Below are positions 37,901 to 48,320 of a stretch of 64,000 nucleotides of DNA, in pieces. Within the stretch, counting starts at the first letter, position 1. Each line of letters starts with the position of its first letter. The position numbers and the translations under genes were made by a program. The notes under the pieces are model-generated. The model was not told the DNA's origin. It searched no databases and saw nothing but the letters and a program-made list of their open reading frames with translations. The DNA is from Hypericum androsaemum. Its lineage: Eukaryota > Streptophyta > Magnoliopsida > Malpighiales > Hypericaceae. Location of the stretch: positions 10,598,221 through 10,662,220 of the forward strand of contig OZ023181.1 in the NCBI GenBank assembly GCA_963995505.1. The letters are read 5' to 3'.

Positions 37901-40900
37901 TAAGGCAAGAAAAGGAAAAAAAAGCAATGAAAAGGCAAGATAAGGCAAGAAAAGGCAAGGTAAGGCAAGAAAAGGTAGGAAAAGGAAAGAAAAGGCAAGA
38001 AAAGGTAACAAAAAGGCAACTTAAGGAAAGAAAATGCAAGGAAAAGAAAAGAAAAGCCAAGATAAGGCAAGAAAAGGCAAGCTAAGGCAAAAAAAGATAA
38101 TAAAAGGCAAGATAAGGAAAGAAAAGGTAATAAAAGGCAAGATAAGGTTAGAAAAGGCAAGGAAAATACAAGATAAGGCAAGAAAAGGCAAGCTAAGGCA
38201 AAAAAAGATAATAAAAGGCAATAAAAGGAAAGAAAAGGTAATAATAGGCAAGAAAAGGCAAGATCAACCAAGAAAATGCAAGATAAGGCAGGAAACTACA
38301 AGTAAAAGGCAAGATAAGGAAAGAAAACAAGATAAGGTAAGAAAACACAAGATTAGGAAAGAAAATAAGATATGGCAAGAAAATGCAACATAAGGCAAGA
38401 AAATGTAAGAAATGGAAAGAAAAGGCAAGAAAAGGGAAGAAAAGGGAAGAAAAGGCAAGAACATGCAAGGAAAAGGCAAGATAAGGAATGAAATGGCAAG
38501 AAAAGGCAAGGACAAGGCAAGGAAAAGGGAAGATAAAGCTAGAAAAAGGCAAGATATAGAAAGAAAAGACAAGATAAGGAAAGAAGAGGCTAGAAAAAGC
38601 AAGAAAAGGCAATATAAAACAAGAAAAGGCAAGAAAATGCAAGAAAAGAAAATAAAAGGAAAGATAAGGCAAGATAAGGCATGAAAAGGTAGGATAAGGC
38701 ATGAAAAGGCAAGAAATGGCAAAGAAAAAGCAAGATAAGGAAAGAAGAGGCAAGAAAATGCAAGATAAGGCAAGAAAAGGCAAGAAAAAGCAAGATAAGG
38801 CAAGAAAATGCAAGGAAAAGGTAAGATAAGGATAGAAAAGGCATGATAGGGCAAGAAAAGGCAAGGAAAAGGCAGGATAACGTAAGAAAAGGCAAGAAAC
38901 GCATGGAAAAGGAAAGATAAGGAAAAAAAAGGCGAGAAAAGGTATGAAAGGGCCAAAAATGGTAAGATAAGGCAAGAAAAGAAAAGATAAGGCAAGAAAA
39001 GGCAAAAAAAGGCAAGGAGAAGGTAATATAAGGTAAGAAAAGGCAAGATAAGGCAAGAAAAGGAAAGAAAAGCCAAGAAAATGTAAGATGAGGCAAGATA
39101 AGGAAAGAAAATGCAAGAAAAGAAAAGATAAGGTAAGAAAAGTCAAGAAAAGGCAAGAAAAGGCCATAAAAAGCAAGAAAAGGCAATAAAAGGTAAGAAA
39201 AGGCAAGGTCAAGGCAAGAAAAGGCAATGAAAATTCAATAACAGGTAAGGAGGAAGCAAGAAAAGAAAGAAAAGCCATGAAATGGCAAGATAAGGCAAGA
39301 TACGGAAAGAAAAGTCAAGAAAAGGAAAGACAATAAGGCAAGAAAAGATAAGAAAAAGTAAGATAAGGCAAGAAAAGGCAAGGAAAAGGCAAGATATGGA
39401 AGTAAAAGTATAATAAGGCAAGAAAAGCAAAGGAAAGGGTAAGATAAAGCAAGAAAAGTCATGATTAGGCAAGAAAAGGCAAGAAAAAGGCAAGCCAAGG
39501 AAAGAAAACGTAAGAAAATGCAAGAAACGCAAGGAAAAGGCAAGATAAGACAAGAAAAGTCAAGATAAGGCAAGAAAATGCAAAATAAGGAAAGAGAAGG
39601 CAAGATAGGCAAGATCAGGCAAGAAAAGGCAAAATAGGGCAAAGAAAAGGCAAGATAAGGCAAGAAAAGGCAAGATAAGGAAAGAGAAGGCAAGATTGGC
39701 AAGATAAGGCAAGAAAAGGCAAGGAAAATGCAAGATATGGAATGAAAAGGCAAGAAAAGGTATGATAAGGCAAGAAAAAGCATGATAAGAGAAGATAAGG
39801 AAAGAAAAACCAAGATAAGGAAAGAAAAATGCAAGAAAAAGGCAAGATAAGGAAAGAAAAGGCAACATAAGGCAAGGAAAGGAAAGAAAAGGCAAGGAAA
39901 AGGCAAGAAAAGAAAAGATAAGGCAAAAAAAGGAAAGAAAATGCAAGATAAGGCTAGAAAAGGCATGATAAGGCAAGAAAATGAAAGAACAGGCAAGAAA
40001 AGGCAAGACAAGGAAAGAAAAGGCAAGAAAATGGAAGAAATGCAAGGAAAATGTATGATAAGGAAAGAAAAGGCAAGATAGGGTAAGAAAAGGCAAGATA
40101 GGGCAAGAAAAGGCCAGATAAGGAAAGAAAAGGCAAAAAAAAGCAATGAAAAGGCAAGAAGCGGCAAGAAAAGGCAAGATAGGCAAGATAAGGCAAGAAA
40201 AGGTAAGAAAAGGTAAGAAAAGGGAAACAAAGACAATAAAAGGCAATATAAGGAAAGAAGAGGCCAGATAAGGCAAGAAAAGGCAAGAAAAAGTAATGAA
40301 AAGGCAAGATAAGGCAAGAAAAGGCAAGATAAGGCAAGAAAAGGCAAGCTAAGGCAAAAAAAGATAATAAAAGGCAATAAAAGGAAAGAAAAGGTAATAA
40401 AAGGCAAGAAAAGGCAAGATCAGGCAAGAAAATGCCAGATAAGGCAAGAAAAGGCAAGGAAAAGGCAAGACAAGGAATGAAAACAAGATAAGGTAAGAAA
40501 AGACAAGATAAGGAAAGAAATTAAAATAAGGCAAGAAAATGCAAGATACGGCAAGATAAGGCAAGATAAGGCAAGAAAAGGCAAGAAAATGTAAGAAATG
40601 GAAAGAAAAGGCAAGAAAAGGGAAGATAAGGAATGAAATGGCAAGAAAAGGCAAGGAAAATGTAAGATAAGCCAAGAAAAAGGCAAGATATGGAAAGAAA
40701 AGACAAAATAAGGCAAGAAGAGGCTAGAAAAAGCAAGAAAAGGCAATATAAGGTATGAAAATGCAAGAAAAGACAATAAAAGGAAAGAAAAGGCAAGATA
40801 AGGCAAGAAAAGGTAAGATAAGGCATGAAAAGGCAAGAAATGGCAAAGAAAAAGCAAGATAAGGAAAGAAGCGGCAAGAATTTGCAAGAAAATGGAAGAT

Positions 40901-41781
40901 AAGGCAAGAAAAGGCAAGAAAAAGTAAGGTAAGGCAAGAAAGTGCAAGGAAAAGATAAGATAAGGAAAGAAAAGGCATGATAGGGCAAGAAAAGGCAAGG
41001 AAAAGGCAAGATAAGGAAAGAAAAGGCAAGATAACGTAAGAAAAGGCAGGAAACGCATGGAAAAGGCAAGATAAGGAAAGAAAAGGCAAGAAAAGGTAAG
41101 AAAGGGCCAAAAAAGGCAAGACAAGGCAAGAAAAGATAAGATAAGGAAAGAAAAGGCAAAAAAGGCAAGGAGAAGGTAATATAAGGTAAGGAAAGTCAAG
41201 AAAAGAAAAGAAAAGGCAAGAAAAGCCGGCAAGATAACGAAAGAAAAGGCAAGAAAAGGAAAGACAAGGCAAGAAAAGACTCGAAAAGGCAAGATAAGGA
41301 TGGAGAAGGCAAGAAAAACAAGAAAAGGCAAGAAAAGTCTAGAAAAGTCAAGAAAAGGCAATAAAAAGCAAGAAAAGTCAATGAAAATTCAATAAAAGGC
41401 AAGAAGAAAGCAAAACAAGGCAAGATATGGCTAGAAAAGGAAAGAAAAGCCAAGAAAAGGCAAGATAAGGCAAGATACGAAAAGAAAAGGCAAGTAAAGG
41501 CAAGAAAAGACAAGATAACCCAAGAAAAAGTAAGGAAATGCAAGATAAGGCAAGAAAAAGGCAAGATATGGAAAGAAAAGACAAGATAAGCCAAGAAGAG
41601 GCTAGAAAAAGTAAGAAAAGGCAAGAAAAGGCAAGAAGATGCAACAAAAGATAGTAAAAGGAAAGAAAATGCAAGAAAAGGCAAGAAAAGGTAAGATAAG
41701 GCATAAAAAGGCAAGAAATGGCAAAATAGGGTAAGAAAAGGCAAGATAGGGCAAGAAAAGGCAAGATAAGGAAAGTGAAGG

Positions 41782-41900
41782 CAAGAAAAGGTAAGAAAAG
41801 GAAAGGAGAAGTAATATAACGTAAGAAAAGGCAAGAAAAGGCAAGAAAAAGCAAGAAAAGGCAAGATAGGCAAGATAAGGCAAGAAAAGGTAAGAAAAGG
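41782..41900. other. Empty-site paralogue of the retrotransposon target
   Basis: This stretch contains, in order, GAAAGGAGAAGTAATATAAC, then AAGCAAGAAAAG directly joined to GCAAGATAGGCAAGATAAGG. The first part matches the sequence ending at 43478 just before the left LTR. The second part matches the sequence starting at 50340 just after the right LTR. It shows what the target looked like before insertion and makes AAAAG the expected 5-bp target duplication. Confidence 0.8.
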
Positions 41901-43473
41901 CAAGAAAAGGCAAACAAAGACAATAAAAGGCAAGATAAGGAAAGAAGAGGCCAGATAAGGCAAGAAAAGGCAAGAAAAAGAAATGAAAAGGCAAGATAAG
42001 GCAAGAAAAGGTAAGCTAAGGCAAAAAAAGATAATAAAAGGCAATAAAAGGAAAGAAAAGGTAATAAATGGCAAGAAAAGGCAAGATCATGCAAGAAAAT
42101 GCAAGATAAGGCAAGAAAAGGCAAGGAAAAGGCAATACAAGGAATGAAAACAAGACAAGGTAAGAAAAGACAAGATAAGGAAAGAAAATAAAATAAGGCA
42201 AGAAAATGCAAGATAAGGCAAGATAAGGCAAGAAAAGGCAAAAAAATGAAAGAAATGGAAAGAAAAGGCAAGAAAAGGGAAGAAAAGGAAAGAAAAGGCA
42301 AGAACAGGCAAGGAAAAGGCAAGATAAGGAATGAAATGGCAAGAAAAGGCAAGGAAAATGCAAGATAAGGCAAGAAAAAGGCAAGATATGGAAAGAAAAG
42401 ACAGAATAAGGAAGAAGAGGCTAGAAAAAGCAATATAATGCAATATAAGGCAAGAAAAGGCAAGAAAATGCAAGAAAAGACAATAAAAGGAAAGAAAAGG
42501 CAAGATAAGGCAAGAAAAGGTAAGATAAGGCATGAAAAGGCAAGAAATGGCAAAAAAAAAGCAAGATAAGGAAAGAAGCGGCAAGAAATGGTAAGAAAAT
42601 GGAAGGAAAAGATAAGATAAGGAAAGAAAAGGCATGATAGGATAAGAAAAGGCAAGGAAAAGGCAAGATAAGGAAAGAAAAGGCAAGAAGAGGCAAGATA
42701 AGACAAGATAAGGAAAGATAAGGAAGAAAATGGAAGAAAAGATAAGAAAAGGCAAGATAATGAAGGAAGAGGCAAGAAAAAGCAAGAAAAGGCATGATAA
42801 GGCAAGAAAAGGAAATGAAAGGTAAGAAAAGGCAAGAAATGGCAAGAAAAGGCAAGAATAGGTAAGAAAGGGAAGAAAAGGCAAGAACAGGCAAGGAAAA
42901 GGCAAGATAAGGCAAGAAAAAGGTGAGATATGGGAAGAAAAGGCAAGAAGAGGCAAGATAAGGAAAGAAAAGGCAAGATGAGGCAAAAAAAGATAAGAAA
43001 AGGCAAGAACAAATAAGGAAAAGGCAAGGAAAAGGCAAAATAAGGCAAGATAAAGCAAGAAAATGCAAGAAAATGTAAGAAATGGAAAGAAAAGGCAAGA
43101 AAAGGGAAGAAAAGGAAAGAAAATGCAAGAACATGCAAGGAAAAGGCAAGATAAGGAATGAAAAGACAAGGAAAAGGCAAGAAAAAGCAAGGAAATGCAA
43201 GATAAGGCAAGAAAAATGCAAGATATGGAAAGAAAAGGCAAGAAGATGCAAGAAAAGGCAATAAAAGGAAAGAAAAGGCAAGATAAGGCAAGAAAAGGTA
43301 AGATAAGGCATGAAAAGGCAAGAAATGGCAAGATAGGGTAAGAAAAGGCAAGATAGGGCAAGAAAAGGCAAGATAGGGAAAAAGAAGGCAAGAAAAGGTA
43401 AGAAAAGGAAAGGAGAATGTAATATAAGGTAAGAAAAGGCAAGATAAAGCAAGAAAAGGCAAGAAAAAGCAAG

Positions 43474-43478
43474 AAAAG
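43474..43478. other. Target-site duplication, left copy (AAAAG)
   Basis: The five bases outside the left LTR are AAAAG. The uninterrupted paralogue near 41868 shows AAAAG exactly at the junction with the right-flank sequence, so this is taken as the true target. Confidence 0.65.
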
Positions 43479-44299
43479 TGATATGAATCTCCGCGGAAAA
43501 AGACTCACAACTCGGACCGTTTGTTACTTCAGAATGGAACAGATCACAACTCACAAGAACTCACAAGAACTAAGGCGCAAAATTGAACCTTAACCTGCAG
43601 CAAGAGCTTCTGAACCTTGACCTAAGGTCGTATCACGCCACGAGCGGGGATGGATGATCCGCTTGATAAGTGAAAGATAAATTCTAGCCAAGACGACTCA
43701 CCAGCCTAAGCAAGAACAAACGAGTATCTAAACTCACAATTAGCCAATGCTAAGTAATTCTCCGAATTGTTATGTCTTTATTGAATGAGGATGCCTCTTT
43801 ATATAGGCTCCATAAGTCTTTCAACTTTCTAAACGAAAACTAACTCCAAATAAGGAGTTCAAGGCTGGCCAAAATTCTCCTTCCTAATTTAAAGGGATTT
43901 TGGCCGAAATATTCAACTAAGTAGGAAAACAATCTAAACATAGATAACTAATAGACTATCTAGTAAATATCACGTCCTAAAACATAGTAGATGCAATTCC
44001 TAAAATTTAGGGACGCATGTCCAAGATAAGCTTGAAATTCACGTGCGCACGCATCCAGGAGATTGCGTGCATCTCAAACTTCCCATTTAGCTTCCAAAAC
44101 GTGCATGGGCCTCCCTTGGGCTTCTTGGACGTCCTTGGTCCTCCACGCACTTGCTTGAGCCCAAACTTCTTGCATTAGTCCATTGAAGTCAGATTGCAAC
44201 TTCCTAGCTCTTGCTCTTGTCATTGGCCCAATTGGAACTTGAACTTGCTGCGAGTCTACAAGCTTGATAGTAGGTGCATCCTTAGGCTTGCTCACATCA
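43479..44299 (-). repeat. 3' LTR of the retrotransposon
   Basis: An 821-bp LTR, downstream copy on the minus strand, flanked outside by satellite AAAAG (43474-43478) and inside by the polypurine tract. Its first 226 bases (44299 to 44074) are translated as the end of the polyprotein, then a stop codon follows. It contains a TATA-like box (43798-43805) and an AATAAA poly(A) signal (minus strand, 43777-43782). A short direct repeat ACTCACAAGA occurs twice in tandem near 43552-43575. Confidence 0.97.
43777..43782 (-). promoter_or_regulatory. Poly(A) signal AATAAA in the 3' LTR
   Basis: The minus strand has AATAAA 15 bases downstream of the LTR TATA box, in the copy that would end the retrotransposon transcript. 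The equivalent in the 5' LTR is 49812-49817. Plant poly(A) signals are loose, so this is a reasonable but not firm call. Confidence 0.45.
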
Positions 44300-44511
44300 G
44301 TCCCCTCCTCTTGAAAAGGATTTGTCCTCAAATCATCACCTACATCAAATGGACTCAAGTCAGCCACGTTAAACGAAGCACTTACATTATACTCACCCGG
44401 AAGGTCTAGCTTGTAGGCATTATCATTGATGCGTTCTATCACTTGGAATGGACCATCTCCTCGTGGTAGCAACTTTGAACGTCTTTGGACAGGAAAACGC
44501 TCCTTCCTCAT
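44074..44511 (-). CDS. Integrase C-terminal tail, extending into the 3' LTR
   Basis: This frame is entered at 44571 after the single-base loss; the Met at 44511 is internal to the original protein. Residues 1-60 are the integrase C-terminal beta-rich domain ([40 protein letters not shown]). Residues 67-70 are encoded by the polypurine tract. From residue 71 to the stop (75 residues) the code lies in the LTR, including [12 protein letters not shown], a basic motif common in plant chromovirus tails. I see no clear chromodomain; CRM elements carry a different C-terminal targeting region, which this tail may represent. Confidence 0.85.
   Translation of the reverse strand: MRKERFPVQRRSKLLPRGDGPFQVIERINDNAYKLDLPGEYNVSASFNVADLSPFDVGDDLRTNPFQEEGTDVSKPKDAPTIKLVDSQQVQVPIGPMTRARARKLQSDFNGLMQEVWAQASAWRTKDVQEAQGRPMHVLEAKWEV
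44301..44312 (-). other. Polypurine tract, inside the coding region
   Basis: The minus strand reads AAGAGGAGGGGA, then C, then the LTR start TGATG. The purine run primes plus-strand DNA synthesis. It lies in the reading frame as part of Gln-Glu-Glu-Gly codons, so it must satisfy both the priming and the coding requirement. The two bases between tract core and LTR (AC on the minus strand) reappear outside the 5' LTR. Confidence 0.85.
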
Positions 44512-47231
44512 ATGTAGCCAAACCCAATCTCCCGGCTCAAAGACAACCTTGTGCCTTCCTTTGTTTGCTTGCCCGTATAGTGCTCCGTGCGCTTCTCGAT
44601 GTTCATTCTTGCTTTCTCATGTAACTGCTTGACAAATTCAGCTTTCTTCTTGCCATCTAAGTTAACATGCTCACTCGAAGGTAGAGGTGATAAATCCAAT
44701 GGAGTCAAAGGATTAAATCCATAAACAAGCTCAAATGGTGAGAATTGAGTAGCAGAATGGACAGAACGATTATAAGCAAACTCAACATGAGGCAAACATT
44801 CTTCCCAAGTCTTAATGTTATGCTTAATGAGTGCTCTCAAAAGTGTAGACAAAGTCCTATTCACTACTTCAGTTTGACCATCAGTTTGAGGATGACAAGT
44901 AGTAGAAAACAACAACTTAGTACCTAACTTGCACCACAAGGTCTTCCAAAAGTAACTTAGGAACTTAGCATCTCTATCAGAGATAATTGTCCTAGGCATG
45001 CCATGCAACCTAACAACCTCTCTAAAGAACAAATCAGCAATGTTCGAAGCATCATCAGTCTTATGACATGGAATGAAATGTGCCATCTTAGAAAACCTAT
45101 CCACTACCACAAAAATTGAATCTCTTCCACGCTTAGTCCTAGGTAGTCCTAACACAAAATCCATAGAGATATCAATCCAAGGCTCACTAGGTATAGGTAG
45201 TGGGGTGTACAAACCATGAGGTTTTACCTTTGACTTGGCTTGCTTGCAAGTGATGCAACGACCACAAATTCTCTCAACGTCTCTCTTCATGTGTGGCCAA
45301 AAGAAATGATCTTGTAGCATTGCCAAGGTCTTTGCGATTCCAAAATGCCCCATTAAGCCACCTCCATGTGCCTCCTGAATGAGTAATTCTCGCATCGAGC
45401 AATTAGGCACACAAAGTTTGTTTCCACGAAATAGGTAACCTTCATTACGAAAGAACTTACCAAATGCACTTCTTTCAGTGGATCTAAACAACTCGCTAAA
45501 ATCAACATCATCAACATACATGTTTTTAATGTGTTCAAAGCCAAGTAGTTTAGCATCAAGAGTTGAGATCAAGGCGTACCTTCGTGATAGTGCATCAGCC
45601 ACTACATTTTCCTTACCTTGCTTGTAGCGAATGACATAAGGAAATGTCTCAATGAATTCCACCCATCGTGCATGCCTCTTGTTCAGCTTGTGTTGCCCCT
45701 TTAAGTGCTTGAGTGACTCATGATCAGTGTGAATCACGAACTCCTTTGGCCACAAGTAATGCTGCCATGTCTCCAATTCTCGAACTAGTGCGTACAACTC
45801 CTTGTCATAGGTCGGGTAATTCAAGGTTGCACCACTTAGTTTCTCACTAAAGTATGCAATGGGTCTTCCTTCTTGCATAAGGACAGCTCCAATTCCTATA
45901 CCAGAAGCATCACACTCTATTTCAAAAGTCTTAGAGAAATTAGGTAAAGCTAACAAGGGTGCATTAGTCAACTTCCCTTTTAGTAGTTGGAAGGCCTTCT
46001 CTTGAGCTTCTCCCCAAGTAAAGCCCACGTTCTTCTTGATGACTTCAGTTATGGGTGCGGCTATGGTACTAAAGTCCTTCACAAATCTCCTATAAAAACT
46101 AGCTAGTCCATGAAAGCTCCTAACATTAGCAACACTTGTAGGGCTTGGCCATTCACGGATAGCTCGGATCTTTTCTTCATCAACCTGTATTCCGTTAGCT
46201 CCAACAACAAAACCCAAGAATACAAGCTTATCCGTACAAAAGGTACACTTCTTCAAGTTAGCAAACAATTGATCTTCTCTAAGTGCATCTAAGACAGATC
46301 TCAAATGTTCTAAATGATCCTCCATGCTCTTGCTATAAATGAGTATATCATCAAAGTAAACAACTACAAATTTACCAATGAATGGACGTAGAACATGATT
46401 CATGAGTCGCATAAACGTGCTAGGTGCGTTGGACAAACCAAATGGCATGACCATCCACTCATACAACCCATACTTTGTTTTAAAAGCAGTCTTCCACTCA
46501 TCTCCTTCTTTCATCCTAATTTGATGATAACCACTCTTCAAATCAATCTTAGAAAACATGCAAGAACCATGCAACTCATCTAACATGTCATCTAAACGAG
46601 GAATAGGGTGACGATATTTTACCGTTATGTTGTTGACTGCTCGGCAATCAACACACATTCTCCATGATTTATCCTTCTTGGGCACAAGTAGGACTGGAAC
46701 AGCACATGGACTCATGCTCTCTCTCACGTACCCTTTCTCCAATAGCTCGTTGACTTGCTTCTCAAGCTCCTTTGTTTCTTCAGGATTGCTTCTATATGCA
46801 GGACGGTTAGGTATGGCAGCTCCCGGAACAAAGTCTATTTGATGTTCAAACCCACGAATAGGTGGCAAACCAGGTGGTAGCTCGTCGGGAAAGACATCCT
46901 TATAGTCCTGCAAAAGAGACACAACCGTACTAGGTACATGTGGTTCAAGCTCGTTAGTGTTTAAAAGCGCCTCTCTATACCGAAGTAAGATCATAGGCTT
47001 CTTTTCAAAGCATGCTTGCTTAATATCACTTGCTCCCACATAGTAACTCCTTTTCCAACTCTCGTTTTTTCTCTCATTGGCCGTTTTAATTTCTGTTTTT
47101 CCGGCTTCTTTTGTTTTCTCAATCTTTTCCTCTCCGTTGGCTGTTTTTCTTATCTTTTTTTTGGCTTCTTCTCTCCTCTCAATCTTTTTCTTTTTGTCAC
47201 GCTCTCTTTGCTTATCACTTTCTTTTTGCAA
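44508..47231 (-). CDS. pol: Pol: reverse transcriptase, RNase H and integrase
   Basis: In the same frame as gag-protease, immediately after its TAA; the first codon here is TTG and no initiation is implied. Residues 1-60 are a Lys/Glu-rich linker. RT covers about 170-345 (46197-46724), with D230 in SKID and YFDD at 292-295 (46347-46358). RNase H covers about 433-555, with D441, E478, D503 and D546. Integrase has a zinc-binding HHCC (H622, H629, C659, C662) and a DDE core D691, D752, E788 with 35 residues between the last two. All catalytic residues are intact. After residue 887 a lost base in the G run at 44572-44574 replaces the true tail with about 20 aberrant residues. This fragment makes DNA from the element RNA and integrates it. 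Confidence 0.95.
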   Translation of the reverse strand: MQKESDKQRERDKKKKIERREEAKKKIRKTANGEEKIEKTKEAGKTEIKTANERKNESWKRSYYVGASDIKQACFEKKPMILLRYREALLNTNELEPHVPSTVVSLLQDYKDVFPDELPPGLPPIRGFEHQIDFVPGAAIPNRPAYRSNPEETKELEKQVNELLEKGYVRESMSPCAVPVLLVPKKDKSWRMCVDCRAVNNITVKYRHPIPRLDDMLDELHGSCMFSKIDLKSGYHQIRMKEGDEWKTAFKTKYGLYEWMVMPFGLSNAPSTFMRLMNHVLRPFIGKFVVVYFDDILIYSKSMEDHLEHLRSVLDALREDQLFANLKKCTFCTDKLVFLGFVVGANGIQVDEEKIRAIREWPSPTSVANVRSFHGLASFYRRFVKDFSTIAAPITEVIKKNVGFTWGEAQEKAFQLLKGKLTNAPLLALPNFSKTFEIECDASGIGIGAVLMQEGRPIAYFSEKLSGATLNYPTYDKELYALVRELETWQHYLWPKEFVIHTDHESLKHLKGQHKLNKRHARWVEFIETFPYVIRYKQGKENVVADALSRRYALISTLDAKLLGFEHIKNMYVDDVDFSELFRSTERSAFGKFFRNEGYLFRGNKLCVPNCSMRELLIQEAHGGGLMGHFGIAKTLAMLQDHFFWPHMKRDVERICGRCITCKQAKSKVKPHGLYTPLPIPSEPWIDISMDFVLGLPRTKRGRDSIFVVVDRFSKMAHFIPCHKTDDASNIADLFFREVVRLHGMPRTIISDRDAKFLSYFWKTLWCKLGTKLLFSTTCHPQTDGQTEVVNRTLSTLLRALIKHNIKTWEECLPHVEFAYNRSVHSATQFSPFELVYGFNPLTPLDLSPLPSSEHVNLDGKKKAEFVKQLHEKARMNIEKRTEHYTGKQTKEGTRLSLSREIGFGYI

Positions 47232-48320
47232 TTATCGTTGATCTTCACAAACTTGTGATGGTGACAAGGGTGCCAAGGTGATTACTCTCTTCTTAAGTAT
47301 AAATGAATATTTGTTGGTGTAGCCATCATGATGCACTTTCCTATCAAACTGCCATGGCCTTCCTAACAATAGATGACCAGCTTGCATTGGTACAACATCA
47401 CACAACACTTCATCCTCATAGTTGCCAATGCGGAATGTTACCAATACTTGCTTCATCACTCGTACTTCTCCACTATCATTCAGCCATTGTAGTTTGTAAG
47501 GCTTAGGGTGTTTTCCAGTGAGTAACCCTAACTTCTCCACTATAGTAGTGCTTGCGACATTAGCACAACTTCCTCCATCTATGATGACACTACACACCTT
47601 GTCTTTGACATAGCACCTTGTGTGAAAAATATTTTCTCTTTGAGCCACATCATTTTCTTCTTTTACTTGCACATTCAATGCTCTTCTAGACACAAGAGTA
47701 AGCCTCTCAGCAGCTTGGTACTCTTCCTCGGATACGTCCTCCAAAGAAGGCATGCTTTCATGCTCCGAATCCTCTTCTTCAGTTTCAATCTCTCCACTTT
47801 CCTTGATCACCATTGCTTGCTTGTTAAGGCATTGACTTGAGATGTGCCCTCTTCCTTGACACTTAAAGCACTTGATGTCACGGTTCCTAGCTGGAGTGAC
47901 TTCCACTTTCCTTTGAGAATTAGCTTGAGAACTCTCGGATTTATGCTCTACTTTGGCTGCTTGTGGCTTGTCAAACTTCTTTTGGTAGTTTGGCTTCCAA
48001 GTAGAACTCGATGTAGCTCTTGTTCTCCCCTCTCCTCTCTTGAGTTGCTTCTCAATTTTCGTTGCCATATGCACCATGTCCTCCAACTCCACATAGTGTT
48101 GCAACTCAACTTTGTCTTGAATTTCAGGATTGAGTCCATTCAAGAATCTTGCCATTGTAACTTCTCTATCTTCATCTATATCAGCTCTTATCATGGCCAT
48201 CTCCATCTGTTTGAAATACTCCTCCACGCTCAAATTTCCTTGCCTCATTCCTTGTAACTTCTTATACAGCCCTCTATAGTAATGACTTGGAACAAATCTC
48301 TTCCTCATCACCACTTTCAT
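47232..48320 (-). CDS. Gag C-terminal half, zinc knuckle and aspartic protease
   Basis: The frame opens at about 48362, just after the frameshift, so the Met at 48320 is internal to the original protein. Residues 1-95 complete the Gag domain (SVEEYFKQME, TMARFLNGL). A CCHC zinc knuckle lies at residues 151-164 (C151, C154, H159, C164; 47829-47870) and binds RNA. An acidic Glu/Ser stretch follows (175-200). The pepsin-like retroviral protease lies at about 232-330, with catalytic Asp248 in IIDGGSCANVAS and the flap/C-terminal LLLGRPW at 317-323. The frame ends at an in-frame TAA (47232-47234) in the protease-RT linker, directly followed in the same frame by pol. Confidence 0.9.
   Translation of the reverse strand: MKVVMRKRFVPSHYYRGLYKKLQGMRQGNLSVEEYFKQMEMAMIRADIDEDREVTMARFLNGLNPEIQDKVELQHYVELEDMVHMATKIEKQLKRGEGRTRATSSSTWKPNYQKKFDKPQAAKVEHKSESSQANSQRKVEVTPARNRDIKCFKCQGRGHISSQCLNKQAMVIKESGEIETEEEDSEHESMPSLEDVSEEEYQAAERLTLVSRRALNVQVKEENDVAQRENIFHTRCYVKDKVCSVIIDGGSCANVASTTIVEKLGLLTGKHPKPYKLQWLNDSGEVRVMKQVLVTFRIGNYEDEVLCDVVPMQAGHLLLGRPWQFDRKVHHDGYTNKYSFILKKRVITLAPLSPSQVCEDQR

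Larger units (their letters stand above)
1..43478. repeat. Decamer satellite array, left part
   Basis: Continuous tandem repetition of a 10-bp unit, GGCAAGAAAA or GGCAAGATAA on the + strand, for 43 kb with no unrelated sequence inside. Frequent variants are GGAAAGAAAA, GGTAAGAAAA, GGCATGATAA, GGCAATAAAA and the 11-mer GGCAAGGAAAA. The + strand is almost entirely purine. Nine- and eleven-base variants shift the phase every few dozen bases. All units run in one direction; I saw no inversion. Individual units differ at one or two bases, and runs of variant units are shared over kilobases, giving higher-order repeats (listed separately). No gene was found. Whether the family is already catalogued cannot be told from sequence alone. 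Confidence 0.97.
37901..43478. repeat. Satellite block 6: 2.16- and 1.67-kb higher-order repeats, left flank of the insertion
   Basis: AGCTAAGG followed by an AAAAAAAGATAATAAAAGG-type string lies at 38191, 40347 and 42014 (offsets 2156 and 1667), each followed by similar strings. The last about 160 bases before the retrotransposon match 41720-41866, which continues without interruption into sequence matching the right flank. The block therefore holds an empty-site paralogue. No gene. Confidence 0.85.

Noticed and set aside
2256..38393. Plus-strand Lys/Arg/Gln/Glu-rich open frames of 60-140 codons
   Set aside because: Direct translations of GGCAAGAAAA units that happen to avoid the TAA in the GATAA form; composition only.
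104..43462. Many minus-strand open frames of 60-1,116 codons rich in Leu, Phe, Ser, Cys and Pro
   Set aside because: The decamer's reverse complement lacks stops in all three frames; the frames overlap each other, share one decapeptide pattern and show no domain or codon bias. Not genes.
1..43478. CRISPR-like array
   Set aside because: Units are contiguous without unique spacers, are only 10 bp, and the context is a plant genome.
44074..44511. A chromodomain at the integrase C-terminus
   Set aside because: No aromatic-cage pattern is visible in the tail; only the integrase C-terminal domain and a basic [10 protein letters not shown] motif are seen.
47232..47234. Programmed stop readthrough as the expression mechanism
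   Set aside because: The downstream context does not match known readthrough signals, and two independent frameshifts show the frame is decaying; kept only as a testable alternative.
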